A model generated the notes under the pieces. It saw only the letters and a list, made by a program, of their open reading frames with translations. It ran no database searches and was not told the origin of the DNA. Below are positions 7,883 through 17,063 of a stretch of 45,806 nt of DNA, piece after piece. The stretch is from Candidatus Sulfotelmatobacter sp. (GTDB lineage: Bacteria; Acidobacteriota; Terriglobia; Terriglobales; Acidobacteriaceae), in the NCBI GenBank assembly GCA_030038125.1, contig JASHPL010000447.1, forward strand, positions 1-45,806. Direction: 5' to 3'. A program made the translations under genes and the position numbers. How positions within the stretch are numbered: the stretch's first letter is position 1; each line of letters starts with the position of its first letter.

Positions 7883-9910
7883 CTACGAAGTCACCTTTTC
7901 GTAGCTGCGGAGCAGAAGCGCGGATGCCGCTCTCGCGTCCACCGGCGGAGAGTAGAGATATCCTTGTGCCAGTTGGCAACCAAGCCGTTTCAGTTCCGTG
8001 ACTTGATCTTCGGTCTCCGTACCTTCCGCGACAATCTTCAATCCCAGGCTGTGCGCCAACATAATGATGAGACGCACGATTTCATGGCTGTCGTGATCGA
8101 CAGTCATGTTCGCGATGAAGACCCGGTCAATCTTCAGGATATCGATGGGGAAGCGCGGGAGTCGGCTCAAAGAGGAATAACCGGTTCCGAAATCGTCGAT
8201 GCTCAGCAGAACGCCCAGGGCCTTAAGGTCGGAGAGAACGGAGAGAGCACAATCTGCATCTCCCATGGCGATGGTCTCTGTAATTTCGAGATTGATCGTA
8301 TTTGGCTGGACACCAGTCCGCACCAGCGTCGCGCCAATTTCTTTCGCTAATTCAGGCTGGGCAAACTGCTTGGGGGTGATATTCATGCTTATGGTGAGAG
8401 GTGGGCTGCAACCGAACTGCGATTGCCAGAGTCGCAATTGCTGGCAGGATTCCAGCATCAGCGCCCGATTCATGGGGAGGATAAGCCCCGTCTCGTCAGC
8501 CACGGGAATAAAATCTGCGGGAGAAACCATGCCCTCGGGACTTTGCCAGCGGCTCAACGCTTCAAAACCAGCAATCCTCCCATCTCGCAACGAGATGATG
8601 GGCTGGTAATAGACGATCAACTCTCCTCGCTCCAGTCCCCGGCGAAGGTCAGTCTCCAATTTCAATCGACGAACCGCGCTGGAGTGCATGGTGGAGTCAA
8701 AAACTTCGCAACGGGCCTTGCCTGTTCGCTTAGCCCGATACATGGCGAGTTCCGCATCTCGGAGGAGGTCTTCTGCCCCGTCATAGGAATTGCTGCTGTA
8801 TGCGATCCCGATGCTGGCTGTGATCACTACGGGTTGACGGCCGACATCGAATGGAACCGTCAATTTCTCCTGAATCCTTTGTGCCGCGCGGATGGCGCCA
8901 ATTGGATTCAATACGTCTTCCAAAAGCAAGGCGAATTCATCGCCGCCTAACCTGGCAAGGCCGTCTTCAGTTGGCTGAGGATCGACCACTACCGAGCGAG
9001 CAACCGTGTCAGTATCCCGGACGCCCACGGTCAGTCGTCGCGCAATCTGAACCAACAGTTCATCACCCGCCCCGTGCCCCAGGCTATCGTTGACGACCTT
9101 GAATTCATCTACATCTATAAAAAGCACCGCAAACTTATAGTCCGAGTGCCGTCGAGCGCGCATCAACGCGTGTTGCACGCGATCGGCAAAGAGCACTCGG
9201 TTGGGAAGATCAGTCAGGGCGTCGTGCAGGCCGCTGTGCGCAAGCATCTCCTCGGCGCGTTTGCGCTCGGTGATATCACGGTTCACAATAACCAGTTTTT
9301 CGAGCTCACCGTCGACACTTCGAATCGGACTGGCAGTGGACTCCAGAGTGCGCCAGGAACCGTCCTTGTGACGCATTCGGTATTCCAGGCTTTGTCCCTC
9401 CCCGGTCGTTCGCGCTTTCTGCGCCGCTTGCAGTACTCGTTCGCGGTCCGAAGAATGGATCTGATCGATGGAGGAGCCGACCTGCAATTCTTCAGTCGAA
9501 TATCCCAGAACCTTTTGGTAGGCGGGGCTGTTATACAGTCGACGACCAGAGCTATCGACCACCGCAATCATGTCAGCGGCATTTTCGGTGATGAGCTGAA
9601 ACAATTCATCCCGTTCTGCAAGCCGTTGCCGCACCCGCTGTAACTGAAGGTGCTGGTACATCGTGTAAACATCGAACAGCAGAACGAAAGCAGCCAATCC
9701 GCGAACCCATTCTCTGAGATAAGTCCAGTAGGTTGGGTTAGTCTCGGTATGGTCGCCAAAAAAGGTCAGAAAAACGATCCCCGCGGTTAGCGCGAGCGTG
9801 ACCGCTACGGCGAATCCCCATAGCCACCATTCCCGGCCCTCAATTTGGCGGGATCTGAGCGGAGCTTTTTTCCAGCTTCGGGGCATAGAGTCTTGAGGCT
9901 GAGGAGCCAT
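7883..9910 (-). CDS. membrane-bound PAS-GGDEF-EAL cyclic di-GMP enzyme
   Basis: The 675-residue product carries two membrane segments (about residues 29-52 and 69-87), a PAS sensor domain with PAC tail (about 100-215), a GGDEF diguanylate cyclase domain and a C-terminal EAL phosphodiesterase domain. The cyclase motif is intact (LARLGGDEFALLL, about residues 320-332). The EAL domain has FEALSRW, ITETIAM and DDFGTGYSSL, so both activities are possible. The usual inhibitory RxxD site five residues before GGDEF reads PTED and is probably non-functional. An extra segment of about 15 residues (SVVVDPQPTEDGLAR) precedes GGDEF. The ATG at 9910 is preferred because a promoter-like pair at 9925-9952 leaves only a very short leader. 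The frame stays open to 10030. Confidence 0.93.
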   Translation of the reverse strand: MAPQPQDSMPRSWKKAPLRSRQIEGREWWLWGFAVAVTLALTAGIVFLTFFGDHTETNPTYWTYLREWVRGLAAFVLLFDVYTMYQHLQLQRVRQRLAERDELFQLITENAADMIAVVDSSGRRLYNSPAYQKVLGYSTEELQVGSSIDQIHSSDRERVLQAAQKARTTGEGQSLEYRMRHKDGSWRTLESTASPIRSVDGELEKLVIVNRDITERKRAEEMLAHSGLHDALTDLPNRVLFADRVQHALMRARRHSDYKFAVLFIDVDEFKVVNDSLGHGAGDELLVQIARRLTVGVRDTDTVARSVVVDPQPTEDGLARLGGDEFALLLEDVLNPIGAIRAAQRIQEKLTVPFDVGRQPVVITASIGIAYSSNSYDGAEDLLRDAELAMYRAKRTGKARCEVFDSTMHSSAVRRLKLETDLRRGLERGELIVYYQPIISLRDGRIAGFEALSRWQSPEGMVSPADFIPVADETGLILPMNRALMLESCQQLRLWQSQFGCSPPLTISMNITPKQFAQPELAKEIGATLVRTGVQPNTINLEITETIAMGDADCALSVLSDLKALGVLLSIDDFGTGYSSLSRLPRFPIDILKIDRVFIANMTVDHDSHEIVRLIIMLAHSLGLKIVAEGTETEDQVTELKRLGCQLAQGYLYSPPVDARAASALLLRSYEKVTS

Positions 9911-10307
9911 TGGGTAAAGGCACAATTCTAGCCCGCTAAAAATCAAGGCCAAGTTACAAAGGTCGTTTGCGCTTTGGTTTCCCTCGTCGAAGCTATACTG
10001 ACCCGCCACAGCTCGGCAAAAGACACACACAGCTCGAGACCACCTGGGATCGAAAGCTTTGGATTGAGAAGTTGACTCGGAAGTTAGCTGACTGTTCGGC
10101 CATCAGGCTCGGGTAATATCTCGGAATCGTGGTTCAGTGGACAAGCAAAGGACTGACAAGAACAGCTGAAAAAAGCTTTTCATTGTCGCCCAGCGAGTGA
10201 AGATCCTAATGCCTGGGCTGTTCCATTCCACTAGCGAGGATGAAGACAAACGGCAACGTCCGATGCCTGATCGGAGACAGCGGGGCGTCTCATCTCTTGA
10301 CGCGAAG
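9911..10307. other. intergenic region between two minus-strand genes
   Basis: This interval holds a candidate promoter of the GGDEF-EAL gene (9925-9952). I see no gene or clear terminator in the rest. A small AAAAGCTTTT palindrome lies near 10170-10182. Confidence 0.4.
9925..9952 (-). promoter_or_regulatory. possible promoter of the GGDEF-EAL gene
   Basis: On the minus strand TTGGCC (9952-9947) is followed after 16 bases by TAGAAT (9930-9925). The predicted start of transcription lies about eight bases before the ATG at 9910, so the message would be almost leaderless. That fits the lack of a ribosome-binding site. Confidence 0.4.
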
Positions 10308-11795
10308 CTACACAAACTCTCGTTCCTGGCATCGTATTGTTTTGTAGCGCCGGAAGACCTGGTGGCTGTTTTCCAAGCCCAGCAGCGAACGAAGCGTAAT
10401 ACCGCGGAACGTATGGGCGAACATCTGTGGGGCATGGCGAAGCACGAACCAGGGATCGTGGCGAAATGCCGCGGGCATGTGTCGCACTTTCATCCAGCGC
10501 TCTGCCTTCCAACGCATGTACTCGATTTCTTCAGCCGGCACGTGTTCGGTCCGCACCACCGCAGTGGTGCCATCATATTCCTCTAAACGTTCAATCGTGA
10601 TCAGTCCCCGCTGACGGAAATCCTGTGTCATAGGCGTGCGTGGATATGGAGTTGGATGCTGGATATAGGGCCAATCCACGTAGCGTCGGGCGAATTCCAG
10701 ATTCGCTTCGATGGCCTCTACTGTGTCTTCAGGATTGCCGACAATCAATCCGCCCACTACATACATCTTGTTCCGGTGCAAGCAGTCAATGGCCCTCAAA
10801 GTAGCGTTACCGGCCTGGTTGCCACTCTTGTGCTCGGTATTCTTCGAGGCTGCCCGCAAAAACTGCAAGTCACCTTCCAGAATGTTTTCAATCCCGAGAA
10901 AAACGTAACGGAAACCAGCCCGCCGCATCAGCGGCGCCAAAGTTTCACCGTGATCAGCAATAGCCGAAGTCATGGCCTGAACAAAATAGTCCAGTTGATT
11001 CAGTCCTGCCTCGATGATGGCACGGCACAGCGCTTCGAATCGTCGGACGTTGAGCGTGATGTTATCGTCCACGAAGAAGATCGTGCGCGCTCCATGATCG
11101 CGAGCATCGCGGATGTCAGCCAGCACGCGCTCGAACGAATATGTATGAAAGTTGCGTCCTCGCATTTCGATAATGGAGCAGAAGCTGCAGTCATAAGTAC
11201 AGCCTCGCGAAGTCTCAATTACATCTACCGAACGACCGAGCAGCGTGTAGCCTCGAAGTACCCGGGCAGAGCGCTTGGGCAATCGGATCTCTCCATCCTC
11301 GAGTCGGTGTACGGGACGAACCGGATTGTGCACCCACCGCTCACCCGCACGATAGGACAGGCCAGAGATGCGTTCGAACTCGCCCCTGTTTTCCAACGCG
11401 CGGAGAAGTTCTCGGAAGGTAATCTCGCCTTCGCCGCGTACAATGTAGTCCACATTCATCGGCTCGTAAGCCTCAGGCGCCAGGCTCGGGTCATAACCCC
11501 CAACCACGACTCTCACCGACGGCTTAAGCTTCCGCGCTAAGTCGATGATGCGCCCTGCGGTCCGCCGCTGAAAGGTCATCACTGACAAACCGATGACCTC
11601 GGGATTGAACTCGTGCATCAACCGGACGATGGTCTCGCGCACAGAATCATGACGCAGGATCAGATCGGCGATCCCAACTCGGTGATGATCGTCTACGTTT
11701 CCCGCAAGAGAGGCTAGCGCTCCGTTGGGCATCCGGACAGCGAGCGGAGGCATATGTTCGAAGTAATCCGGCATGGAGAGCAACAGGATATTCAT
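10308..11795 (-). CDS. B12-binding-domain radical SAM protein
   Basis: The 495-residue product has an N-terminal cobalamin-binding Rossmann-like domain (about residues 1-135, with the typical NILLLSMPD start and IGLSVMTF and VVGGYDPS strands). A radical SAM domain follows, whose [4Fe-4S] cluster is held by the C-x3-C-x2-C motif (Cys199, Cys203, Cys206 in SRGCTYDCSFCS). The C-terminal part (IQHPTPYPRTPM and onward) matches the class of B12-dependent radical SAM enzymes used for methylation or ring and lipid modification. The ATG at 11795 is chosen because MNILLLS is the usual start of the family; upstream in-frame codons have no ribosome-binding site. The substrate cannot be assigned. It lies 102 bases downstream of the mddA pseudogene. 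Confidence 0.9.
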   Translation of the reverse strand: MNILLLSMPDYFEHMPPLAVRMPNGALASLAGNVDDHHRVGIADLILRHDSVRETIVRLMHEFNPEVIGLSVMTFQRRTAGRIIDLARKLKPSVRVVVGGYDPSLAPEAYEPMNVDYIVRGEGEITFRELLRALENRGEFERISGLSYRAGERWVHNPVRPVHRLEDGEIRLPKRSARVLRGYTLLGRSVDVIETSRGCTYDCSFCSIIEMRGRNFHTYSFERVLADIRDARDHGARTIFFVDDNITLNVRRFEALCRAIIEAGLNQLDYFVQAMTSAIADHGETLAPLMRRAGFRYVFLGIENILEGDLQFLRAASKNTEHKSGNQAGNATLRAIDCLHRNKMYVVGGLIVGNPEDTVEAIEANLEFARRYVDWPYIQHPTPYPRTPMTQDFRQRGLITIERLEEYDGTTAVVRTEHVPAEEIEYMRWKAERWMKVRHMPAAFRHDPWFVLRHAPQMFAHTFRGITLRSLLGLENSHQVFRRYKTIRCQEREFV

Positions 11796-11897
11796 ACGGA
11801 TTCCCACGTAAAGGAGAGGCCGATTACCTAAACTGGTAGAAACTGGATAAGGAATCGTAAGCCGACTCGGACTCCTGCGCAAGCCCGGACTCGAAAC

Positions 11898-12669
11898 TCA
11901 GATTTGCTGTTCCGCTTTGTTTGGCTTACTTGATGGCGCACGATATCCTTTACCCATCGGAATCAGCATCGGAACCTGCCGGCGATACTCAAGGTATGCG
12001 CTGCCATAGGCGTGGATCAGATCGCGCTCCTCGAAGTAGATCCCGACCAGGATAACCGGTCGTGGCCGCGGAAAACAGCACGTGCCCGACCGACATGAAT
12101 GGTGCGGACCAAAAGGCAATGACGAATCCCAGGTAGATCGGATGCCGGACCCATCGGTAGAGAAGGGGCGTTCGGAACGCGATGTGATGAAATTCGTTGC
12201 CGCGCGCGTAAGCCGACACCTGGTGCAATCCGAACAACTCGAAGTGATTAATCAAGAAGGTGCTGAAAAACAAAATCGCCCATCCGACCCAGAAAAGAAC
12301 CGCCAGCGCCGAACCGGCCAGGGTGCCGCGCAGATCCCAGATCGCGTTTGGAATCGGCCGCCACTGCCACAGGACCAGAGCAAGTACGAGTGTAGACGCG
12401 AGCACGAAAGTGCTGCGTTCCACGTACCAGGACACAACCCGCGTCCATCGCTGCTTAAACCCACGCCGGGCCATCACGCTGTGCTGGATCGCGAAGATGC
12501 TCAACAGCAATGCGTCGATCAGCGCGGAAGTCCACGGTTCGGAAACCGGCCCCGAGTCGATGGTCTTCGGCACGCCAATCCTGCCGAGGAAGCCGATCGC
12601 GTAAAGAAACGTCCCCAGAAAAAACAAGTACACGGCGAAGCCGTAAATCAGCACCAGAAATCGCTTCAT
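11898..12669 (-). pseudogene. mddA: methanethiol S-methyltransferase (mddA), frameshifted
   Basis: MddA is a membrane enzyme that methylates methanethiol with S-adenosylmethionine to give dimethyl sulfide. The minus-strand frame from 12669 gives 206 family-like residues with several membrane segments, including [26 protein letters not shown] and [12 protein letters not shown] (SAM-binding region), and reaches ATTGY. It then loses the family pattern. The expected continuation ([13 protein letters not shown], then [11 protein letters not shown]) is present in the next frame from base 12053 down to a stop at 11898. The break lies at 12050-12056 and is explained by loss of two bases (or gain of one) in GGTTATCCTGG. 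A ribosome-binding site (AGGAG) precedes the ATG. Either the gene is freshly broken or this is a sequencing or assembly error. The total would be about 257 residues, the normal length. Confidence 0.85.
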
Positions 12670-12842
12670 AAAATATCTCCTGACAACCCCAGATCCACCG
12701 AGCGTTCAGGCGAGAAACCGCATCAGGTAATTCTGGCGATCCGGAGAGTCCCACCCCCCTTCGGATCGCCGAGAGTTCCTGCGTCTATCCAACAAATCGG
12801 AATTCGGACCCAAAAGACGACAGTCTGCCGAAAAAATTCAGC

Positions 12843-14522
12843 TTATTTTTGCCCTTCCTCATTGAAAATCGCAGGCAGTTCCACACTCCTGTGATCTCCC
12901 TCCGCGACTCGCACGGGAATCGCCCGCTCTTCGTACTTCCTCAGGAACTCGGCGTCGTAATACGCATCTGCTTCCAAGTTCTCCCAGGCAAACAGGGAAT
13001 ACTGGCCGGGCGCGATTCCATGCAGCGTGAACCGTCCCCGCTGATCCGTAGTCGTTTTCCGAAAGCGCTCCACGCGCGAGCGCATCTCTGGCACGGCCAC
13101 GACCACCGCACTCGAGACGGGCTCTCCGTTCGCGTCGGTCACAATGCCCTCCACCACGGCCCCGTTCGCGCTGGCCACGATATCCAGCGCTACCACCCCT
13201 CCGTTCACGCTGATACTCGCATCGTCCGCCTCGCGGCCTCCTGCCACCACGGTTTTCAGAAACCATTCCCCGTTTCCGTGGTCTTCGCCGCCCAACCGTA
13301 CGTAATAGTTCCCCGGTGGCACATTGTTCCATTCGAAGCTTCCGTCCCCCGCGATCCGTGCCACATATGAGAATCCATCACTCACGCTGAACGCGGTCAG
13401 CGGTTCATCATCCCCCTCGACCGGGCGCAAACTCAGAAACATCTGCGCTGGATCGAGCCGTCCTTTCCCCTCCAGTCGCAACCGCCCGCGGACCGATCCT
13501 CCCGCTTGCGGCGCCAGCCGCACTCCTTCGATATTGTTCCCAGCTACCTGCAGCGCCTGCCGCGCCATCATGGGCACTGGCGCATCGTCGAGGGTCGCGA
13601 TGATGGTGTACGCCCCCGGCGACACATCGCGAATCATGAAACTGCCGTCCTTGTGCACCTCTGCGCCATTCAGCACCACATTGAAGTCCTCGGACTGCAG
13701 CATGATCACCGCCGACGACTGCGCCGGGAGGTTCACCACCGATCCGCGAATGCTGAGCGTGGGACTCGGCGTCAGCGAAAAGTTCACCGGAAATTCATCC
13801 CCGGCATGGAGCTCGATGGGTGTGGCCTGACCGCGATCGGTCGTGCCCGGATAATAAGTTGTCTGGTACGAGGTTGCCGGCTTCTCCGCTGGGCTCGCTG
13901 CATTGCGACCCTCTGGGGTCGCCGTGCTCCCCGCAATCAGGCTTTTGAAATCCGGCGGCGGATTCACCGACACGTAATACTCACCCGCTCCGAGCCCCGC
14001 AACGCGATATTCCCCCAAATCATTCGTCCGTTCCGATCCCAGCGTCTGCCAGCGTCGATGGCCGGAAGCGAACGTTCTCCGTAGAACCGACACTTCCGCG
14101 TTCTGCAACGGATCGCCATCTTCATCAGTCACCCTCCCCGCCACTACCGCCGCGGCCGCAAGATGAATCTGAATGTCCTTGATCTCTTGTCCTGCGACTA
14201 CCGTCAGCACGCGCCCTTCGCTCCGCTTCCCGGTTTCAAGATATCCGGTGCGCTCGGCGAACAGACGATAGCGTCCCGGCATAACCCCTTCGATCCGAAA
14301 TGCGCCGTCCACGCCTGTCACCGCCGTGTAGTTTCCGCTCTCCTGCTGGCTATCAGCGATCAACTCGATCACAGCTTTTTTTACCGGTTCGCTTCCCGGA
14401 TCTTTGATCACGATGCCGGTAATGATCGCGCGAGCGGGCGCGGCAATCGACGAACTCTGCCCGGCGCAAGGAAGCGCGAACGCGCTGATGAGCACAATCC
14501 AGAGGCAAGGAGTTCGCTTCAT
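12843..14522 (-). CDS. exported protein with repeated carboxypeptidase-regulatory-like domains
   Basis: The 559-residue product starts with a signal peptide (MKRTPCLW start, ending near CAGQSS). It then carries at least four beta-sandwich repeats of the carboxypeptidase regulatory-like/CnaB type. Each follows the pattern G-x-V-x-D-x-x-G-x-P-[IV]-x-x-A-x-V, a Gly-rich turn, then G-x-[FY]-x-[IL]-x-x-[IV]-x-P-G-x-Y: about residues 35-110, 125-215, 270-330 and 455-525. Such proteins in Acidobacteria are secreted or outer-membrane-associated and probably bind other surface proteins or glycans. No peptidase residues are present. The ATG at 14522 is chosen because it begins the signal peptide; the longer frame upstream is REP-like repeat sequence. 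Confidence 0.85.
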   Translation of the reverse strand: MKRTPCLWIVLISAFALPCAGQSSSIAAPARAIITGIVIKDPGSEPVKKAVIELIADSQQESGNYTAVTGVDGAFRIEGVMPGRYRLFAERTGYLETGKRSEGRVLTVVAGQEIKDIQIHLAAAAVVAGRVTDEDGDPLQNAEVSVLRRTFASGHRRWQTLGSERTNDLGEYRVAGLGAGEYYVSVNPPPDFKSLIAGSTATPEGRNAASPAEKPATSYQTTYYPGTTDRGQATPIELHAGDEFPVNFSLTPSPTLSIRGSVVNLPAQSSAVIMLQSEDFNVVLNGAEVHKDGSFMIRDVSPGAYTIIATLDDAPVPMMARQALQVAGNNIEGVRLAPQAGGSVRGRLRLEGKGRLDPAQMFLSLRPVEGDDEPLTAFSVSDGFSYVARIAGDGSFEWNNVPPGNYYVRLGGEDHGNGEWFLKTVVAGGREADDASISVNGGVVALDIVASANGAVVEGIVTDANGEPVSSAVVVAVPEMRSRVERFRKTTTDQRGRFTLHGIAPGQYSLFAWENLEADAYYDAEFLRKYEERAIPVRVAEGDHRSVELPAIFNEEGQK

Positions 14523-14626
14523 GGGTGTGTTTTTCGGGGAGGTAACCGGCCTTCTTGCGGCCGCAGGGATTCGGCCGACGTGCTCTATTGTATGCGGGAA
14601 ACCGCCTAAACCCAAGCGTTTCATGC

Positions 14627-14683
14627 AGGGGCAGCCGCACTCGGCTGCTTGGCTTATGTAGGGGCGGACGCATTCCTCCGCCA
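14627..14683. repeat. REP-like palindromes, family A
   Basis: Two hairpins in a row: GCAGCCG/CGGCTGC (14631-14648) and GGCGGA/TCCGCC (14663-14682), linked by GCTTATGTAGGGG. The GCTT(A/G)TGTAGGG core and the (C)AGCCG...CGGCTG stem recur at 16853, 23934 and 28165. Confidence 0.65.
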
Positions 14684-14764
14684 CCGACCGAAGTGAAGTT
14701 GGGTTTCCGCGGGCGAAGCTCGCTGCTCAGAGAAAGGAGCCTTCAGCGAGTCCGACGCGAGTGC

Positions 14765-14971
14765 TCAGCTATCCTTGCGATACAGCAGATTGCGCATGGC
14801 TTCGCGCCGCGCAGCATTTGCGCTCTTGTCGGTCTTCAAGGGATCGGCGGCCTTCGAATCGGAAGATTCTTCCTCGCTGCATGAGGGACAGTGGTCGGCA
14901 AACCCCGGCTTTCCCGGCCTCAGTCCGAATTCTTCGCCGCAAATGACGCAGGTTTTGATCGGATACGTCAT
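14765..14971 (-). CDS. small zinc-ribbon-like protein
   Basis: This is a 68-residue acidic/basic protein with two CxxC knuckles near the N-terminus (CVICGEEFG, then HCPSC), a spacing typical of a single structural zinc site. The C-terminal half is a charged helix (RREAMRNLLYRKD). It is located between mqnC and the secreted repeat protein on the same strand. There is no obvious ribosome-binding site, but codon use and the intact zinc ligands argue that it is real. The function is unknown; nucleic-acid or protein binding is the usual role of such ribbons. Confidence 0.65.
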   Translation of the reverse strand: MTYPIKTCVICGEEFGLRPGKPGFADHCPSCSEEESSDSKAADPLKTDKSANAARREAMRNLLYRKDS

Positions 14972-15060
14972 GACTCAGGACACAGCTAAGTATCTGATAA
15001 CACGACATAAATCCGTCATTTGCTGCACGTTTTCCAAAGATTTCTGCAACGTGGACCTGC

Positions 15061-16107
15061 CTAATTCAGAAAGTATTGCCGGTACAGCGTATCTCTCTGC
15101 GCCGGACGGAAGCCCGCATCGCGAATGATGCGCCGCAATTCTTCTTCCGTCGTGCAATTCGTTACGCCGGCCGCGCGCACAACGTTTTCTTCGAGCATCA
15201 CCGAGCCGACGTCGTTCCCGCCAAAGCACAGGCCCATTTGGCAGACTTTCAATCCCTGCGTAACCCAGCTCGATTGCACGTTCAAGAAATTCGAAAGAAA
15301 AATCCGCGAAATGGCCAGCACTTTCAGATATTCCACTGCCGTCGCTTCGTCCCAATGCCGACCGCCGAGCGCCGTGTTCGCCGGCTGAAAGCTCCACGGG
15401 ATAAACGCTGTGAATCCGCCCGTCTCTTCCTGCAGATCGTAAAGCCGCTGAAAATGATTGACGCGGTGCTCGTATTTCTCGCCCACGCCGAACATCATCG
15501 TCGCCGTCGTCCGCATGCCGATCTGATGCGCCGTGCGATGCACGTTGATCCAGTCGTCGGTCAGGCATTTCAGCCGCGCAATTTTGTACCGCACTTCGTC
15601 GTCAAGAATTTCCGCGCCGCCGCCGGGAATGGAGTCCAGACCCGCATCGCGCAGCCGCAGAATCGTGTCGCGAATCGTCAGCCCGCTGTATTCCGCGATC
15701 GCAATGATCTCCGACGCCGAATAGCAATGCAGATGCACACGCGGAAATCGCGCTTTGATTCCCTGCAGCATCTTCTCGTGCCAATCAATTTTCAGATCGG
15801 GATGCAGCCCTCCCTGCATAAGCACGCCCGTTCCGCCGAGTTCGACCGTCTCGCGAATCTTCTCGTAAATCGTGTCGAAGTCAAGAATGTAGCCTTCCTT
15901 CGCCATCGCTCCCTTCAGCGGACGATAGAACGCACAGAAGGTACAGTATTCGGTGCAGAAGTTGGTGTAATTGATGTTACGGTCGATGATGTAGGTGACC
16001 ACGCCCTCCGGATGCAGCCTGCGCCGCACCGCGTCGGCATCCATGCCGACGCCGATTAGGTCATCGGACTCAAACATCTCCAGCGCTTGCGCTTTGGTCA
16101 GAGGCAT
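15061..16107 (-). CDS. mqnC: cyclic dehypoxanthinyl futalosine synthase (MqnC), menaquinone biosynthesis
   Basis: This radical SAM enzyme closes the ring of dehypoxanthinyl futalosine in the futalosine route to menaquinone. The 348-residue chain has the cluster motif C-x3-C-x2-C (Cys51, Cys55, Cys58 in NFCTEYCTFCAFYRP) and family hallmarks IDRNINYTN, LMQGGLHPDLKI, DSIPGGGAEIL, GMRTTATMMFG and FTAFIPWSFQP. The length matches the family. The related enzyme MqnE differs in these segments, so MqnC is favoured. No other mqn gene is in the window. The product implies that menaquinone is the quinone of this organism. Confidence 0.92.
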   Translation of the reverse strand: MPLTKAQALEMFESDDLIGVGMDADAVRRRLHPEGVVTYIIDRNINYTNFCTEYCTFCAFYRPLKGAMAKEGYILDFDTIYEKIRETVELGGTGVLMQGGLHPDLKIDWHEKMLQGIKARFPRVHLHCYSASEIIAIAEYSGLTIRDTILRLRDAGLDSIPGGGAEILDDEVRYKIARLKCLTDDWINVHRTAHQIGMRTTATMMFGVGEKYEHRVNHFQRLYDLQEETGGFTAFIPWSFQPANTALGGRHWDEATAVEYLKVLAISRIFLSNFLNVQSSWVTQGLKVCQMGLCFGGNDVGSVMLEENVVRAAGVTNCTTEEELRRIIRDAGFRPAQRDTLYRQYFLN

Positions 16108-16217
16108 CAGAGGTTCCGAGAGCGAAATTCCACAGAACCTTTCATTCTAGCGGAGTAAATGTGATCCCTCAAAATCGATAAAACGCCGATGACCGTCTTC
16201 GAGCATCGTTCCGTGCG

Positions 16218-16246
16218 TTGACACCGCTTGTCGCGTTACCTAGACT
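16218..16246 (+). promoter_or_regulatory. sigma-70-type promoter of nuoB
   Basis: A perfect TTGACA (16218-16223) is followed after 17 bases by TAGACT (16241-16246). Transcription would start near 16253, about 38 bases before the nuoB ATG. Confidence 0.75.
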
Positions 16247-16290
16247 GCCTGTGTAGCCCCTTGCGGGACCCGCAGTTATAAGGACAATTC

Positions 16291-16851
16291 ATGGCCTGGC
16301 TGCAAAACAAATTTGAAAAGAACTTCCTGATCTCAACCGTCGACTACGTCTTCAACTGGGCGCGCAAGTCCGCGGTTTGGCCGATGACTTTCGGACTGGC
16401 TTGCTGCGCCATCGAGATGATCGCCTCCTCGACCTCGCGCTTCGATATCGCGCGCTTTGGCTCGGAGGTGTTTCGTCCCAGCCCGCGGCAGAGCGATTTG
16501 ATGATCGTAGCCGGCACAGTCACACTCAAGATGGCGCCGGTGGTTAAGCGCATCTACGATCAGATGCCCGATCCCAAGTGGGTGATCTCGATGGGCGCAT
16601 GCTCGTCCGTGGGCGGGCCATTTAACACCTACGCCGTCCTGCAGGGCGTGGACAAGATCGTGCCGGTCGATGTCTATGTCACCGGTTGCCCACCGCGCCC
16701 GGAGAACCTCTTCTACGCTCTGCTCAAGCTGCAGGACAAGATCGACACCATGACCATTGCCAGGAAGCCCACCGAAGTGCGGCTCGAGCCGAACATGGTC
16801 GAGGCGTTTAAAAAGCAAGTGATGATCGCACAGACGCTGCAACCAAAATAA
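16291..16851 (+). CDS. nuoB: NADH-quinone oxidoreductase subunit B
   Basis: NuoB is the connecting-module subunit of respiratory complex I that carries iron-sulfur cluster N2, the last electron carrier before the quinone. The 186-residue chain has all four cluster ligands: adjacent Cys38-Cys39 (LACCAIEM), Cys104 (MGACSS) and Cys133 (TGCPPRPE). The usual order would be nuoA-nuoB-nuoC-nuoD, but here nuoB stands alone, with mqnC diverging on one side and a Rieske protein on the other. It has its own strong promoter (16218-16246), and AAGGA (16281-16285) lies five bases before the ATG. The rest of complex I must be encoded elsewhere. Confidence 0.96.
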   Translation: MAWLQNKFEKNFLISTVDYVFNWARKSAVWPMTFGLACCAIEMIASSTSRFDIARFGSEVFRPSPRQSDLMIVAGTVTLKMAPVVKRIYDQMPDPKWVISMGACSSVGGPFNTYAVLQGVDKIVPVDVYVTGCPPRPENLFYALLKLQDKIDTMTIARKPTEVRLEPNMVEAFKKQVMIAQTLQPK

Positions 16852-16852
16852 G

Positions 16853-16906
16853 CTTGTGTAGGGACGGGCGCCCTCGCTCGTCCGTTCGGCCGAGCGAAGC
16901 TCGGCG
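16853..16906. repeat. REP-like palindromes, family A, after nuoB
   Basis: The stretch starts directly after the nuoB stop codon with GCTTGTGTAGGGACGGGCG. It has two hairpins: GGACGGGCG/CGCTCGTCC (one G-T pair) and a perfect GCCGAGC-GAA-GCTCGGC (16889-16905). It may also help end transcription, but no T-run follows. Confidence 0.7.
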
Positions 16907-17017
16907 GCTGCCTGGGACGGGGTTCCAGCAGCTGTGGAAGCGCGGCACTTTAGGATTGCGCGGGACGTTCTAGAGTGGAAGAGCGACCCTTTAGCGCTGA
17001 GTCACGAGCTCCAGAAA

Positions 17018-17036
17018 TAAAGCGGGCTTTAGCTCG
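17018..17036. repeat. short palindrome AAAGCGGGCTTTAGCTCG, family B-like
   Basis: This shares the GGGCTTTAGC core with the palindromes at 25691 and 26802 that lie in the ribosomal cluster. It is located just before the Rieske gene. Confidence 0.4.
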
Positions 17037-17063
17037 ACCTCGACTCTCAGGAACAGAAAATCC

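Noticed and set aside
10656-11540. 294-codon plus-strand frame antisense to the radical SAM gene
   Set aside because: The minus-strand protein has intact cluster cysteines and family motifs; the plus-strand frame has none.
15076-16059. 327-codon plus-strand frame antisense to mqnC
   Set aside because: It mirrors the real gene frame by frame and is rich in Arg and His, typical of antisense translation of a GC-rich gene.
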